Shown piece after piece: positions 16,675 to 25,507 of a DNA stretch of 64,000 bases. The notes under the pieces were generated by a model. The model searched no databases, was not told where the DNA came from, and saw nothing but the letters and a program-made list of their open reading frames with translations. The position numbers were made by a program, and so were the translations under genes. The stretch is from positions 248,001 through 312,000 of the forward strand of contig NZ_JAFFIX010000007.1 of NCBI RefSeq assembly GCF_016916835.1, given 5' to 3'. The number at the start of each line of letters is the position of its first letter. Position 1 is the stretch's first letter. The stretch comes from Actinacidiphila bryophytorum. Its GTDB lineage: Bacteria; Actinomycetota; Actinomycetes; Streptomycetales; Streptomycetaceae.

Positions 16675-17367
16675 TCAGAAATCGAAACCGAGTTGTTCCC
16701 CTGAGTCGTCCGGGTTGCGGACTTTCTTCAGATGCTGCCAGCGCGGCAGGGAGTCCAGGTACGACCAGGACATCCGGTGCAGCGGCGTCGGCCCCAGCTC
16801 CTCCAGCGCCGAGCGGTGCACGGGCGAGGGGTAGCCCGCGTTGTCGGCGAAGGCGAACGGGGCGTATTCCGCGCCGACTTCGGCCATCTCGCCGTCCCGT
16901 CGCACCTTGGCGATGACGGAGGCCGCGGCGACCGACACACAGGACTGGTCGCCCTTGATCACCGTCCTGACCTGCCACGGGCCGCCGCCGGCCAGGTAGT
17001 TGTGCTTGCCGTCGAGTATCACGGCGTCCGGGGGCTCGGGCAGGCCGTCGAGGGCGCGCAGCGCCGCCAGCCGCAGGGCGGCGGTCATGCCGAGGGCGTC
17101 GATCTCCTCGGGGGAGGACTGGCCGAGCGCGTAGGAGGTGACCCAGCCGGTGAGCACCGCAGCAAGCCGGGTGCGGCGCTTGGGGGTGATGAGCTTGGAG
17201 TCGGTCAGGCCCTCGGGCGGGCGGCGCAGGCCGGTGACGGCCGCGCAAACGGTGACAGGACCCGCCCAGGCGCCGCGTCCCACCTCGTCGATGCCTGCGA
17301 CGGTCCGCACGCCGAGCGTGGCACGCATGGAGCGCTCGACGCTGTGGGTGGGAGGTTCGTACGCCAT
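16675..17367 (-). CDS. rnhB: ribonuclease HII
   Basis: RNase HII (230 aa) cuts the RNA strand of RNA-DNA hybrids and removes misincorporated ribonucleotides. The signature [15 protein letters not shown] near residue 25 carries the first Asp-Glu of the D-E-D-D site; the third acidic residue is in VILDGKHN, and the domain continues with [20 protein letters not shown]. The C-terminus contains the usual [10 protein letters not shown] segment. I chose ATG 17367, which gives a family-typical length; the frame extends further upstream without coding support. It shares an orientation with the ADP-ribosylglycohydrolase gene upstream (98 bases away). Confidence 0.95.
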   Translation of the reverse strand: MAYEPPTHSVERSMRATLGVRTVAGIDEVGRGAWAGPVTVCAAVTGLRRPPEGLTDSKLITPKRRTRLAAVLTGWVTSYALGQSSPEEIDALGMTAALRLAALRALDGLPEPPDAVILDGKHNYLAGGGPWQVRTVIKGDQSCVSVAAASVIAKVRRDGEMAEVGAEYAPFAFADNAGYPSPVHRSALEELGPTPLHRMSWSYLDSLPRWQHLKKVRNPDDSGEQLGFDF

Positions 17368-17465
17368 GGCGGGGACCAGCCTACTCGCCGCACTTGCGGC
17401 GGGTGCAGGGCGATGCCGGCTGCCGGCGGCGGGCGGCGTCCCGTGCCCCGCCGGCGCCCCGCCGA

Positions 17466-18371
17466 TCAGGACGCCGTGGCCCAGTCGGGCAGCGCTTCGG
17501 TCCGCTCGGTCCAAGCCGCCGGGGGTTCGCCGCCGGGCCGGGCGGAGACTATGCCGCCGACGATCGCGCAGGTCGTGTCGACGTCGCCGCCGGCCTTCGC
17601 GGTGGCCCAGAAGGCCCGCTCGTAGTCCCCGAGATGGCGGGCCGCCGACCACAGGGCGAAGGGCACGGTGTCGTGGGCGCTCGTGCGACGGCCGCAGCCG
17701 AGCACCGCGGCGACGGTGGCCACGTCGGCGTAGTCGAGCATGTCCCGCGCCCGCCGGATGCCGGCCTGCACGGCGCTGCGCGGCACGACGTCGAGGACCG
17801 CGCCGAGCAGGTCCGAGGGGGCCTGCGGCCCGTCGGGGTCGGCGGCGAGCGCGGCCGCGGCGGCGACCGCCATCGCTCCGGCGACCGCCTCGCGGTGCTG
17901 GTGGGTGGTGTAGGCGGAGATCTCGGCCTGGTGGCTGGCCTGGACGGGGTCGCCCGCGTACCAGGCGCCGAGCGGGGCGACGCGCATGGCGGCGCCGTTG
18001 CCCCACGAGCCCTGCCCGTTGAAGAGGGCCGCCGCCAGCTCACGCCAGTCGGCTCCCTCCTGGCGGATGAGCCGCAGCATGCGGTTGACGGCGGGGCCGT
18101 ACCCGCGGTCGAAGTCGTGCCGCTCGGCGAAGGACAGGGCCAGCGCGTCCTGGTCGATACGCCCGTGGCCGACGAGCACGGCGACGACGGAGCAGGCCAT
18201 TTCGGTGTCGTCGGTCCACTGCCAGGCACCGGGCGGGAGTTCGCCCTTCTGCAGTGCCGTGTAGTGGGCGGGGACGAAGAACTGGGAGCCGAGTGCGTCG
18301 CCGACGGCGAGGCCCCGGAGGCTGGTGAGGGCGCGGGAGACTCGCGCGGAGTGGGTGGTGTGAGCCGTCAT
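17466..18371 (-). CDS. ADP-ribosylglycohydrolase family protein
   Basis: This 301-residue protein belongs to the DraG/ARH family, which hydrolyses ADP-ribose from proteins or related N- and O-glycosidic bonds using two Mg2+ ions. The metal-binding elements are present: [13 protein letters not shown] near the start, [25 protein letters not shown], and [17 protein letters not shown] near the C-terminus. ATG 18371 places the conserved GDALG motif at the usual distance; an upstream extension to 18461 is open but less likely. The physiological substrate cannot be read from the sequence, and no ADP-ribosyltransferase partner is nearby. Confidence 0.9.
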   Translation of the reverse strand: MTAHTTHSARVSRALTSLRGLAVGDALGSQFFVPAHYTALQKGELPPGAWQWTDDTEMACSVVAVLVGHGRIDQDALALSFAERHDFDRGYGPAVNRMLRLIRQEGADWRELAAALFNGQGSWGNGAAMRVAPLGAWYAGDPVQASHQAEISAYTTHQHREAVAGAMAVAAAAALAADPDGPQAPSDLLGAVLDVVPRSAVQAGIRRARDMLDYADVATVAAVLGCGRRTSAHDTVPFALWSAARHLGDYERAFWATAKAGGDVDTTCAIVGGIVSARPGGEPPAAWTERTEALPDWATAS

Positions 18372-18457
18372 GACGTCGAAAACTCTGACATCGCGCCTGT
18401 TCCGGGTCAATCTCCATGTGCCGAAACTCACCATGCCGGCATCCAGCGCGCCGGCAT

Positions 18458-19120
18458 TCACTCGTCCCCGCCGCCGGGCGGTGCCGGGGTGCGCCAGCGT
18501 TCGAACGGCCGGTCCAGCGCGTAGCTCCCGGACCTGCCGAGCAGCAGGGTGCGCGTCTCGGCGTTGTCGGGGTTGGACAGCGCCTCGAACTCCGACACCG
18601 TCCAGTGGAACCAGCGCATGCAGAACAGCCGCATGGTGAGCCCGTGGGTGACGAGCAGGACGTTGGGCGGGAAGTCCTCCTTGTCGAAGGCCCGGTAGAG
18701 GGTCTCGAGGAAGGCCCCGACGCGGTCGTGGACGTCCGCGCCGCTCTCCCCCATCGCGAATCGGTAGAAGAAGTGGCCGTAGGCGTCGCGCGCCTTGCGC
18801 TGCCGCTGGATGTCCTCGATGTCCTGCCAGTTGCCCCAGTCCTGCTCCCGCAGCCGCGGCTCCTCCCGGGCCGCGGTCAGCCGCGGGTCGAGCCGCAGGG
18901 CGCGGAAGGTGTCCCAGGTGCGGCGGTAGGGCGAGACGAACGCCTGCACCCGCTCGTCGCCGAACAGCTCCCGCAGCCGCACACCGGCCTCGGTGGCCTG
19001 GCGCAGACCGGTCGCGGTGAGTTCCAGGGCGTGGTCGGGCACGCGCTCGTAGATCGTGTCGTCCCTGTTGCCCTGGGACTCGCCGTGCCGGATGAGCACG
19101 ATGCGGCGAGGGCGTCCCAT
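18458..19120 (-). CDS. histidine phosphatase family protein
   Basis: This 220-residue protein is a phosphoglycerate-mutase-like histidine phosphatase. The RHG motif (VLIRHGESQGN, His12) provides the phospho-accepting histidine, the conserved arginine is in SPYRRTWDTF, and the second histidine is in LLVTHGLTMRLF. The helical insert containing REQDWGNWQDIEDIQRQ is typical of the small phosphatase branch rather than true metabolic mutases. Start ATG 19120 follows AGGC. The substrate is unknown. It lies upstream of the glycohydrolase in the same orientation with an 86-base gap. Confidence 0.9.
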   Translation of the reverse strand: MGRPRRIVLIRHGESQGNRDDTIYERVPDHALELTATGLRQATEAGVRLRELFGDERVQAFVSPYRRTWDTFRALRLDPRLTAAREEPRLREQDWGNWQDIEDIQRQRKARDAYGHFFYRFAMGESGADVHDRVGAFLETLYRAFDKEDFPPNVLLVTHGLTMRLFCMRWFHWTVSEFEALSNPDNAETRTLLLGRSGSYALDRPFERWRTPAPPGGGDE

Positions 19121-19232
19121 GCCTGTCAGCCTAGGGTGCGGCCAGGTCACCGGCTCGCCGGGGCCGCCGCTACGGGCGCGCCGCGACGGGTCCGCGAGTG
19201 GCCGCGCGACCAGGTCCCGCCACCGGATCCGC

Positions 19233-19964
19233 CTAGAGGCCGGCGGGCCGCAGGCGCGAGCCGCCGTCCACCGGGAGCACCACGCCCGTGGTGAAGGTCG
19301 CGCCTATCAGATAGCCGATCGCACCGGCTATGTCCTCCGGGCGGCCCACCCGTCCCGCGGGTGCGGTCGCGGCGAAGCCGTCGAAGACCTGCTGCCGGGT
19401 CTCGGCGTCCATCCAGTCCCACCACGGGGTGTCGACGATGCCGGGCGAGACGGCGTTGACCCGTATCGGCGCCAGTTCCACGGCCAGGACCGGGACCATC
19501 GCCTCGACGGCCGCGTTGACCGCCGCGAGCCCTGCCGTACCGGGACGGGCCGAGCCAGCCGAGCCTGCCGTGACGAAGGTGATCGAACCGCCCGGGCGCA
19601 GGGCCTTGAGGGCCGCCTGGGCGGCCACGGTCTGGGCCACCAGCTTGCCTTCGGCCGCGGCTCGCAGTTCGGCGATCGGCAGCTCCCCGAAGGGGCCTGC
19701 GGCCGTACTGCCGGTGGCGGCCACGACCACATGGTCGACCGTGCCGAGCCCGGTGAAGAAGTCATGGGTGGCCGTCTCGTCCAGCGCGTCCATCGACACG
19801 CCGGACGCGCCGTCGCCGAGCTGTGCGAGCGCGGCGTCCAGCCTGTTCTTGTCGCGGCCGGTGACGACGACCTCGCGGCCGGCCCGCAGCTGCTCCTGCG
19901 CGGTGGCCAGGCCGATCCCCGATGTGCCGCCGATGACGACGACACGTTCTGTCGATGCGGGCAT
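19233..19964 (-). CDS. SDR-family oxidoreductase-like protein lacking the YxxxK motif
   Basis: This 243-residue protein has a Rossmann fold. The nucleotide-binding glycine motif GGTSGIG lies at 12-18 and an NADPH-favouring basic pair in VTGRDKNR. The structural VNAVSPGIVDTPWW segment and the VLPVDGG C-terminus are classical short-chain dehydrogenase features. Where the catalytic Tyr-x-x-x-Lys should be, the sequence reads GLAAVNAAVEAM, with Leu146 and Asn150 in place of Tyr and Lys. Catalysis by the usual mechanism is therefore doubtful. Start ATG 19964 follows GGGGGAG. The gene is divergent from a tetR gene and carries tandem operators over its promoter, so it is probably the main target of that repressor. 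Confidence 0.85.
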   Translation of the reverse strand: MPASTERVVVIGGTSGIGLATAQEQLRAGREVVVTGRDKNRLDAALAQLGDGASGVSMDALDETATHDFFTGLGTVDHVVVAATGSTAAGPFGELPIAELRAAAEGKLVAQTVAAQAALKALRPGGSITFVTAGSAGSARPGTAGLAAVNAAVEAMVPVLAVELAPIRVNAVSPGIVDTPWWDWMDAETRQQVFDGFAATAPAGRVGRPEDIAGAIGYLIGATFTTGVVLPVDGGSRLRPAGL

Positions 19965-19977
19965 TGCGCTCCCCCAA

Positions 19978-20000
19978 TTACGAGACATGCTGACTCGTAA
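19978..20000. promoter_or_regulatory. TetR operator copy 1
   Basis: This is a perfect seven-base inverted repeat, TTACGAG (19978-19984) and CTCGTAA (19994-20000), with a nine-base spacer. It lies just upstream of the SDR ribosome site and at the inferred transcription start. It shares 17 of 21 bases with copy 2, starting 28 bases further on. Confidence 0.7.
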
Positions 20001-20029
20001 AGAGTATGCGAGACACGGTGCCTTGTAAA
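20001..20029 (-). promoter_or_regulatory. candidate promoter of the SDR gene
   Basis: On the minus strand TTTACA (20029-20024) and TACTCT (20006-20001) are separated by 17 bases, a good match to the main vegetative promoter pattern. The -35 element lies in operator copy 2 and the -10 element touches operator copy 1, so a bound repressor would block polymerase. Confidence 0.55.
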
Positions 20030-20030
20030 G
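20010..20030. promoter_or_regulatory. TetR operator copy 2
   Basis: This direct repeat of copy 1 has the form GAGACAcGgTGccTtGTAAAG, where lower case marks the four differences. Its own dyad symmetry is weaker than that of copy 1. It ends seven bases before the tetR ATG, so binding here should also limit tetR expression. Confidence 0.65.
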
Positions 20031-20037
20031 TGCCCTC

Positions 20038-20700
20038 ATGGACGACACACCCGCACGGGGCAGACCCCGCAGCGAGACGGCAAGGCGCGCCGTGCTCGAC
20101 GCGGCGCTGGAGCTGTGCCAGAGCGGCGGCTACCAGGCGCTGACGATGAAGGGCATCGCCGAGACCGCGGGGGTGGGCCGGCAGACCGTCTACCGCTGGT
20201 GGCCGGCCAAGCAGGACGTGCTGATCGACGCCCTGCGCGACCTGGCGCTGCGCAAGGCGGAGGGCCTGTCCCCGGAGACCGGCGACACGCTGCGCGACGT
20301 CCGCACCCTGCTGGACGCCACCTTCACCCTCACCACCGCCCTCACCGGCAACGCCCTGATCGGGCTGATGGCCGAGGCGCAGCACGACCCGGCGCTGTCG
20401 CACCGCCTGCAGGCCACCGTCATCGGCCCGCGGCGGCAGGCGCTGCGGGCGCTGCTGGCCCGCGGGGTCGCCGACGGTTCGCTCTCCGACGAGGCGGCGT
20501 CGCTCGACCTCGCGGTCGACTTCGCCTTCGGCACCATGTGGTACCGGCTGATCAGCCGGCACGGCGTGGTCGACTCCGCCCTGGCCGGGCAGATCACCGC
20601 GGCCCTGGCGACCCTGCTGCACCCGGGCGCCGCCGCGCTGTCCGGCCCCGTGCCGGGCGCCGCACAGCCGCCCGCGGACCGCCCCGCCGGTTCCGGGTGA
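20038..20700 (+). CDS. TetR/AcrR-family transcriptional regulator
   Basis: This is a 220-residue repressor. The N-terminal helix-turn-helix is clear: ARRAVLDAALELCQSGGYQ, then MKGIAETAGVGRQTVYRWWPAKQDVL at residues about 15-60. The C-terminal ligand and dimer domain is of the TetR_C_11/16 type (LLDATFTLTTALTGNALIGLMAEAQ, FAFGTMWYRLI). A Pro/Ala-rich tail of about 20 residues ends the protein. Start ATG 20038 lies eight bases after a direct-repeat operator, suggesting autorepression. The divergent SDR-like gene is the likely regulated partner; the ligand is unknown. Confidence 0.93.
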   Translation: MDDTPARGRPRSETARRAVLDAALELCQSGGYQALTMKGIAETAGVGRQTVYRWWPAKQDVLIDALRDLALRKAEGLSPETGDTLRDVRTLLDATFTLTTALTGNALIGLMAEAQHDPALSHRLQATVIGPRRQALRALLARGVADGSLSDEAASLDLAVDFAFGTMWYRLISRHGVVDSALAGQITAALATLLHPGAAALSGPVPGAAQPPADRPAGSG

Positions 20701-20710
20701 GGTTGCCGGC

Positions 20711-21316
20711 TCAGACGGTCCAGGCCTGCACGACGTCGACCACGTCGCCGGCGACCGACAGCACATCGCCGTCCAGCCCGGCCCGGTCGGAGAGCCGGGC
20801 GACGGCTGCCTCGCGGTATTTGCCGTGCTCCGTGGCGGAATTCCACGCCGACAGCACCAGGAAGTCGCTGTCCGCGCCCTCCGCGAAGACGCCCCGCAGC
20901 ATCCCGGGTGACCCGGCCATCGCCGGGTTCCAGACCCGCTGCTGCGCCTGGACGAAGTGGTCGGCGCGGTCGGGCCGCACCTTGCACAGCGCGACCCGCA
21001 GCAGGTCGGCGTCGGAGAAGCGCGCCTCGAAACCGACCTTCACGTCCAGCTTTCGGGTGAAGGTGCGCGCCGCCAGCATCTCGAAGGTGCCCGCCTGCGT
21101 CGCCGCGAGACCGGCGTGCGGCCCCGCCATGAAGGCGTCGTAGGGCGCCTGCCCGTCCCAGAAGGCGAAGAGGTGTGCCACGCCGGGCTGGGAACGGCTC
21201 CAGCCGCCGCCCTGGCCGTGGAATCCCGGCTGCTCCCTGAGCGCCGCCCACCTGCGCTGCCCCCGGTCGAAACCGGCCTGGTCGAGGACGCCGCAGCGTA
21301 TCCACTTCACCAACAC
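20711..21316 (-). CDS. YdbC-family (DUF4937) protein
   Basis: This 201-residue protein is built of two related halves, each resembling a dimeric ferredoxin-like alpha/beta barrel (the fold of antibiotic-biosynthesis monooxygenases): residues about 1-90 begin MLVKWIRCGV and include VAHLFAFWD, and residues about 105-200 begin RVALCKVRP and include DFLVLSAWNSATEHGKYR. The family is uncharacterised. The start is GTG 21316; the downstream GTG (codon 3) is an alternative. The gene is convergent with tetR (ten-base gap) and follows the nrdRJ operon behind a strong hairpin, so it is probably transcribed on its own. Confidence 0.8.
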   Translation of the reverse strand: MLVKWIRCGVLDQAGFDRGQRRWAALREQPGFHGQGGGWSRSQPGVAHLFAFWDGQAPYDAFMAGPHAGLAATQAGTFEMLAARTFTRKLDVKVGFEARFSDADLLRVALCKVRPDRADHFVQAQQRVWNPAMAGSPGMLRGVFAEGADSDFLVLSAWNSATEHGKYREAAVARLSDRAGLDGDVLSVAGDVVDVVQAWTV

Positions 21317-21416
21317 CGCGCCATCGTAGTGGCGTCGGGGCCGGAGATCGTCCCCTGTCCGCGACTGCGCCGCCCCCGCCGACCCATGCCCCGCCGATCC
21401 GCCGGCGGACGGCGCA

Positions 21417-21462
21417 GACGGCGGTGGGGAGCGGCCCCGAAGGTCCGCTCCCCACCGCCGTC
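21417..21462 (-). terminator. nrdRJ operon terminator
   Basis: There is a perfect 18-base-pair stem (21417-21434 paired with 21445-21462; arms begin GACGGCGGTGGGGAG) around a ten-base loop, 31 bases beyond the nrdJ stop. No T tract follows. Confidence 0.85.
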
Positions 21463-21492
21463 ATGTGCGGGCCGGCCGGTCAGGCCGTGCCG

Positions 21493-24372
21493 TCAGCTGC
21501 ACCCGCTGGTCGAGCCGCAGCCCTCGCACAGGTAGCAGCTGCCCGCGCGGCGCATCTTGGTGCCGCAGGAGAAGCACAGCGGGGCGTCGGCGTTCAGGCC
21601 GAGCTGGATCTCCAGCAGCTCCGTGGAGTTGTGCGCCTCCTTGGGCGCGGGCGTGGCCGCCGGCGGCTGCGCCACGGTCAGCGGCGTACGGGGTTCGACG
21701 TGCCGCGGTGCGGACTGGGCCAGGCCCTCGACGTCGACCTCGTCGTCTGCGGCCTCGTAGGAGCCGGTGTCCAGGTGCCGCTGTCGCTCGTCGGCCGAGT
21801 GGATGCCGAGCGCCGAGCGGGTCTCGAAGGGCAGGAAATCCAGCGCCAGGCGGCGGAAGATGTAGTCGACGATCGACTGCGCCATCCGCACGTCCGGGTC
21901 GTCGGTCAGTCCCGCCGGCTCGAAGCGCATGTTGGTGAACTTCGAGACGTAGGTCTCCAGCGGGACGCCGTACTGCATGCCCACGGACACCGCGATCGAG
22001 AAGGCGTCCATCATGCCCGCCAGGGTCGAGCCCTGCTTGGACATCTTCAGGAAGACCTCGCCCAGACCGTCGTCGGGGTACGAATTCGCCGTCATGTAGC
22101 CCTCGGCGCCGCCGACGGTGAAGGAGGTGGTGATGCCGGGACGGCCCTTGGGGAGGCGCTTGCGCACCGGGCGGTACTCGACGACCTTCTCGACCTGGGC
22201 GGGTGCCTGCGCGGCGGTCTCGGCCTTGGCCTCGTCCTTCTTCTTGGCCGACAGCGGCTGCCCGACCTTGCAGTTGTCGCGGTAGATCGCCAGCGCCTTC
22301 AGGCCGAGCTTCCAGCCCTCGTAGTAGACCTCCTCGACCTCCTCGACGGTGGCCGACTCGGGCAGGTTCACCGTCTTGGAGATGGCACCCGACAGGAAGG
22401 GCTGGGCGGCGGCCATCATGCGCACGTGGCCCATGGCGGAGATCGCCCGCTCGCCCATGGCGCAGTCGAAGACCTCGTAGTGCTCGGTCTTGAGCCCGGG
22501 CGCGTCGACCACGTTGCCGTGCTCGGCGATGTGGGCGACGATCGCCTCGATCTGCTCGGGCTGGTAGCCGAGCCTGCGCAGCGCGGTGGGGACGGTGTTG
22601 TTCACGATCTGCATCGAGCCGCCGCCGACGAGCTTCTTGAACTTGACCAGGGCCAGGTCGGGTTCGACACCGGTGGTGTCGCAGTCCATCATCAGGCCGA
22701 TCGTTCCGGTGGGCGCGAGGACCGAGGCCTGCGCGTTACGGAAACCGTTCTTCTCGCCGAGCCGGACGACGTCCTGCCAGGCCTCGGTGGCCGCGGCCCA
22801 CACCGGGGTGTCCAGGTCGTCGATTCGGCGGGCGGCGGCGTTGGCGTCGGAGTGCTGCTTCATGACGCGCTTGTGGGCGTCGGCGTTGCGGGCGTAGCCG
22901 TCGTAGGCGCCGACGACCGCGGCCAGCTCCGCCGAGCGCTTGTAGGACGTACCGGTCATCAGCGAGGTGATGGCCCCCGCGAGTCCCCGGCCGCCGTCGG
23001 AGTCGTACGCGTGGCCGGTCGCCATGAGCAGCGCGCCGAGGTTGGCGTAGCCGATGCCCAGCTGGCGGAAGGCGCGGGTGGTCTCACCGATCTTCTCGGT
23101 CGGGAAGTCGGCGAAGGAGATGGAGATGTCCATCGCGGTGATGACCAGCTCGACGACCTTCGCGAAGCGCTCGGCGTCGAAGGACTGGTTGCCCTTGCCG
23201 TCGTCGCGCAGGAACTTGAGCAGGTTCAGCGAGGCCAGGTTGCAGCTGGAGTTGTCCAGGTGCATGTACTCGCTGCACGGGTTGGAGGCGGTGATCCGGC
23301 CCGTCTCGGGCGAGGTGTGCCAGTGGTTGATGGTGTCGTCGTACTGGATGCCTGGGTCGGCGCACGCCCAGGCGGCCTCGGCGAGCTTGCGGAACAGCGA
23401 GCGCGCGTCGACCTCCTCGATGACCTCACCGGTCATCCTGGCCCGCAGGCCGAAGGCCGAACCCGACTCGTACGCCTTCATGAACTCGTCGTTGACCCGC
23501 ACCGAGTTGTTGGCGTTCTGGTACTGGACGGACGTGATGTCGTCGCCGCCCAGGTCCATGTCGAAGCCCGCGTCGCGCAGGGCGCGGATCTTCTCCTCCT
23601 CCTTGACCTTCGTCTCGATGAAGGCCTCGACGTCCGGGTGGTCCACGTCCAGGACCACCATCTTGGCGGCGCGGCGGGTGGCACCGCCCGACTTGATGGT
23701 GCCCGCCGAGGCGTCGGCGCCGCGCATGAAGGAGACCGGACCCGAGGCGTTGCCGCCGGAGGAGAGCAGTTCCTTGGAGGAGCGGATACGGGAGAGGTTC
23801 AGGCCGGCGCCGGAGCCGCCCTTGAAGATCATGCCCTCTTCCTTGTACCAGTCGAGGATCGACTCCATGGAGTCGTCGACGGACAGGATGAAGCAGGCGG
23901 AGACCTGCTGGGGCTGCGCGGTGCCCACGTTGAACCAGACCGGCGAGTTGAAGCTGAAGACCTGGTGCAGCAGCGCGTAGGTCAGCTCGTGCTCGAAGAT
24001 CTCGGCCTCGTCGGGGGAGCTGAAGTAGCCGTGCTTCTCGCCCGCCTTGCGGTAGGTGAGCACCACCCGGTCGATCAGCTGCTTCAGGCTCTTCTCGCGC
24101 TGCGGGCTGCCCACCGCGCCGCGGAAGTACTTGCTGGTGACGATGTTGACCGCGTTCACCGACCAGAAGTCGGGGAACTCGACGCCACGCTGCTCGAAGT
24201 TGATCGAACCGTCGCGCCAGTTGGTCATGACGACGTCACGGTGCTCCCAGACCACCTCGTCGTACGGATGCACGCCGGGGGTGGTGTGGATGCGCTCCAT
24301 GTGCAGGCCCTTGCTCGTCTTGGACCCCTTGGTGCGGGAACCGCGTGCCGGGCCGCTCGTCGTCTCTGTCAT
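21493..24372 (-). CDS. nrdJ: vitamin B12-dependent (class II) ribonucleotide reductase
   Basis: This 959-residue enzyme reduces ribonucleotides to deoxyribonucleotides using adenosylcobalamin to generate the active thiyl radical. Hallmarks include CFILSVDDSM and FKGGSGAGLNLSRIRSS, the active-site segment NPCSEYMHLDNSSCNLASLN, and the barrel segment VLAPTGTIGLMMDCDTTG. The C-terminus has a cysteine-rich metal-binding tail (CFSCGTKM, CYLCEGCG) that re-reduces the active site. ATG 24372 is preceded by GGGAGGCGG. It follows nrdR by 119 bases in one operon. I saw no cobalamin riboswitch; regulation appears to come from the NrdR boxes upstream of nrdR. Confidence 0.97.
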   Translation of the reverse strand: MTETTSGPARGSRTKGSKTSKGLHMERIHTTPGVHPYDEVVWEHRDVVMTNWRDGSINFEQRGVEFPDFWSVNAVNIVTSKYFRGAVGSPQREKSLKQLIDRVVLTYRKAGEKHGYFSSPDEAEIFEHELTYALLHQVFSFNSPVWFNVGTAQPQQVSACFILSVDDSMESILDWYKEEGMIFKGGSGAGLNLSRIRSSKELLSSGGNASGPVSFMRGADASAGTIKSGGATRRAAKMVVLDVDHPDVEAFIETKVKEEEKIRALRDAGFDMDLGGDDITSVQYQNANNSVRVNDEFMKAYESGSAFGLRARMTGEVIEEVDARSLFRKLAEAAWACADPGIQYDDTINHWHTSPETGRITASNPCSEYMHLDNSSCNLASLNLLKFLRDDGKGNQSFDAERFAKVVELVITAMDISISFADFPTEKIGETTRAFRQLGIGYANLGALLMATGHAYDSDGGRGLAGAITSLMTGTSYKRSAELAAVVGAYDGYARNADAHKRVMKQHSDANAAARRIDDLDTPVWAAATEAWQDVVRLGEKNGFRNAQASVLAPTGTIGLMMDCDTTGVEPDLALVKFKKLVGGGSMQIVNNTVPTALRRLGYQPEQIEAIVAHIAEHGNVVDAPGLKTEHYEVFDCAMGERAISAMGHVRMMAAAQPFLSGAISKTVNLPESATVEEVEEVYYEGWKLGLKALAIYRDNCKVGQPLSAKKKDEAKAETAAQAPAQVEKVVEYRPVRKRLPKGRPGITTSFTVGGAEGYMTANSYPDDGLGEVFLKMSKQGSTLAGMMDAFSIAVSVGMQYGVPLETYVSKFTNMRFEPAGLTDDPDVRMAQSIVDYIFRRLALDFLPFETRSALGIHSADERQRHLDTGSYEAADDEVDVEGLAQSAPRHVEPRTPLTVAQPPAATPAPKEAHNSTELLEIQLGLNADAPLCFSCGTKMRRAGSCYLCEGCGSTSGCS

Positions 24373-24491
24373 TCCGCCTCCCTATACGGGCGAAAACGCC
24401 CTGATGTGCGCGGTTCTTCCCGCAGCACGGTGTTGTCCTACGGCCTCGGCGCGCGTCGCGCTCCGGCAGAAGTCTGTGTCCTGCGCGCCGC

Positions 24492-25004
24492 TCAGTCGGC
24501 GGCGGATGCGGGGGCGGGGACACCGAGGTCCTCGTCGAGCCCGCCAGGAGTGGTGGGTGGCAGCTGCTCGCGCAGCTCCGTGATGGCCCTCTCGAAGTCC
24601 TCGAGCGAGTCGAACGCGCGGTAGACCGAGGCGAACCGCAGATACGCGACGAGGTCGAGGTCCTGGAGCGGACCGAGTATGGCCAGTCCCACGTCGTGGG
24701 TCGACAGCTCCGCGCTGCCGGTGGCCCTGACCGCCTCCTCGACCCGCTGCCCGAGCTGGGCGAGGGCGTCCTCGGTGACGGGGCGACCCTGGCATGCCTT
24801 GCGCACGCCGGCGATCACCTTGCTGCGGCTGAACGGTTCAGTCACGCCGCTGCGCTTGATCACCATCAGTGACGCGGTCTCCACCGTGGTGAACCGGCGA
24901 CCGCAGTCGGGACACTGGCGGCGGCGGCGGATCGAGGATCCGTCGTCGGTGGTGCGGCTGTCCACGACACGGCTGTCGGGGTGTCGGCAGAAGGGGCAGT
25001 GCAT
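24492..25004 (-). CDS. nrdR: transcriptional repressor NrdR
   Basis: NrdR (170 aa) senses ATP/dATP and represses ribonucleotide reductase genes. The N-terminal zinc ribbon is CPFC (residues 3-6) and CPDC, around an RRRRQ basic patch. The ATP-cone follows ([24 protein letters not shown], then [19 protein letters not shown]). ATG 25004 is preceded by GGAGGGAG. It is the first gene of the nrdRJ operon, and two candidate NrdR boxes lie 133-178 bases upstream, consistent with autoregulation. Confidence 0.97.
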   Translation of the reverse strand: MHCPFCRHPDSRVVDSRTTDDGSSIRRRRQCPDCGRRFTTVETASLMVIKRSGVTEPFSRSKVIAGVRKACQGRPVTEDALAQLGQRVEEAVRATGSAELSTHDVGLAILGPLQDLDLVAYLRFASVYRAFDSLEDFERAITELREQLPPTTPGGLDEDLGVPAPASAAD

Positions 25005-25136
25005 CGTTCCTACTCCCTCCCTCACTCCGTGGTGAGCGCGCGACAAAGACGCTTCCGCGGCGTCGTGCGACCCCGTGAAGCAGTCCCCAAGCATAGGTGA
25101 TTCCTGCGGCGTTGGACCCGCCGGGTCCGCAGTCGG

Positions 25137-25182
25137 ACCACAACCCGTGGGGGCCGGTCCCTATCCAACCACTAGATGTGGT
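25137..25182 (-). promoter_or_regulatory. pair of NrdR boxes upstream of nrdRJ
   Basis: Two dyads share one pattern. Box A is CCAC-AACCC-GTGG (25138-25150) and box B is ACCAC-TAGAT-GTGGT (25168-25182). Their equivalent positions are 31 bases apart, close to three helical turns, which is the spacing known for paired NrdR boxes. Between them, on the minus strand, TAGGGA could serve as a -10 element. Both core arms agree with published NrdR sites as I remember them. Confidence 0.75.
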
Positions 25183-25390
25183 GCGGCGAATCCACCGACT
25201 CGCCGGAGCGCGTCACAAGTCGCCAGCCCGGTGACACACTGGGGCACGCCACTCCCGGAGCGTCACCCCGGAGGGTCGCCCGGTGCGCGGCCGGGCCGAG
25301 GGGCGGCGGCAGGAACTCCGGGGGTCGAACTTCCATTCGATCAATACACCCGGTACCTTGATCGCGTCAGCGGATTTATGCAAATTCACT

Positions 25391-25404
25391 CGAACGTGTG
25401 TTTG
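25391..25404 (+). promoter_or_regulatory. LexA-binding SOS box of lexA
   Basis: CGAACGTGTGTTTG matches the Gram-positive consensus CGAAC-RNRY-GTTYG at every position. It overlaps the -35 region of the lexA promoter, so LexA should repress its own gene. Confidence 0.9.
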
Positions 25405-25431
25405 GCGCAACCTTTCGAAACCCACTACCGT
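25402..25431 (+). promoter_or_regulatory. candidate lexA promoter
   Basis: TTGGCG (25402-25407) and TACCGT (25426-25431) are 18 bases apart. The -35 element overlaps the SOS box, which fits an SOS-repressed promoter. The resulting leader would be about 70 bases. Confidence 0.5.
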
Positions 25432-25507
25432 TGTACTAACTGCCCGCGGCTGCGAAGCGGGCCTCCCGCAGTTCAAGCGGTGGGAGAACATCTCGAAAGG
25501 GGCCGCC

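Noticed and set aside
20711-21316. YdbC-like gene as a third member of the nrdRJ operon
   Set aside because: A perfect 18-base-pair hairpin lies between nrdJ and this gene, and the gap is about 176 bases.
24373-25136. Possible cobalamin riboswitch for the B12-dependent reductase operon
   Set aside because: I looked for a B12-box-like conserved stretch in the leader and the nrdR-nrdJ gap and saw none; the NrdR boxes explain the regulation adequately.
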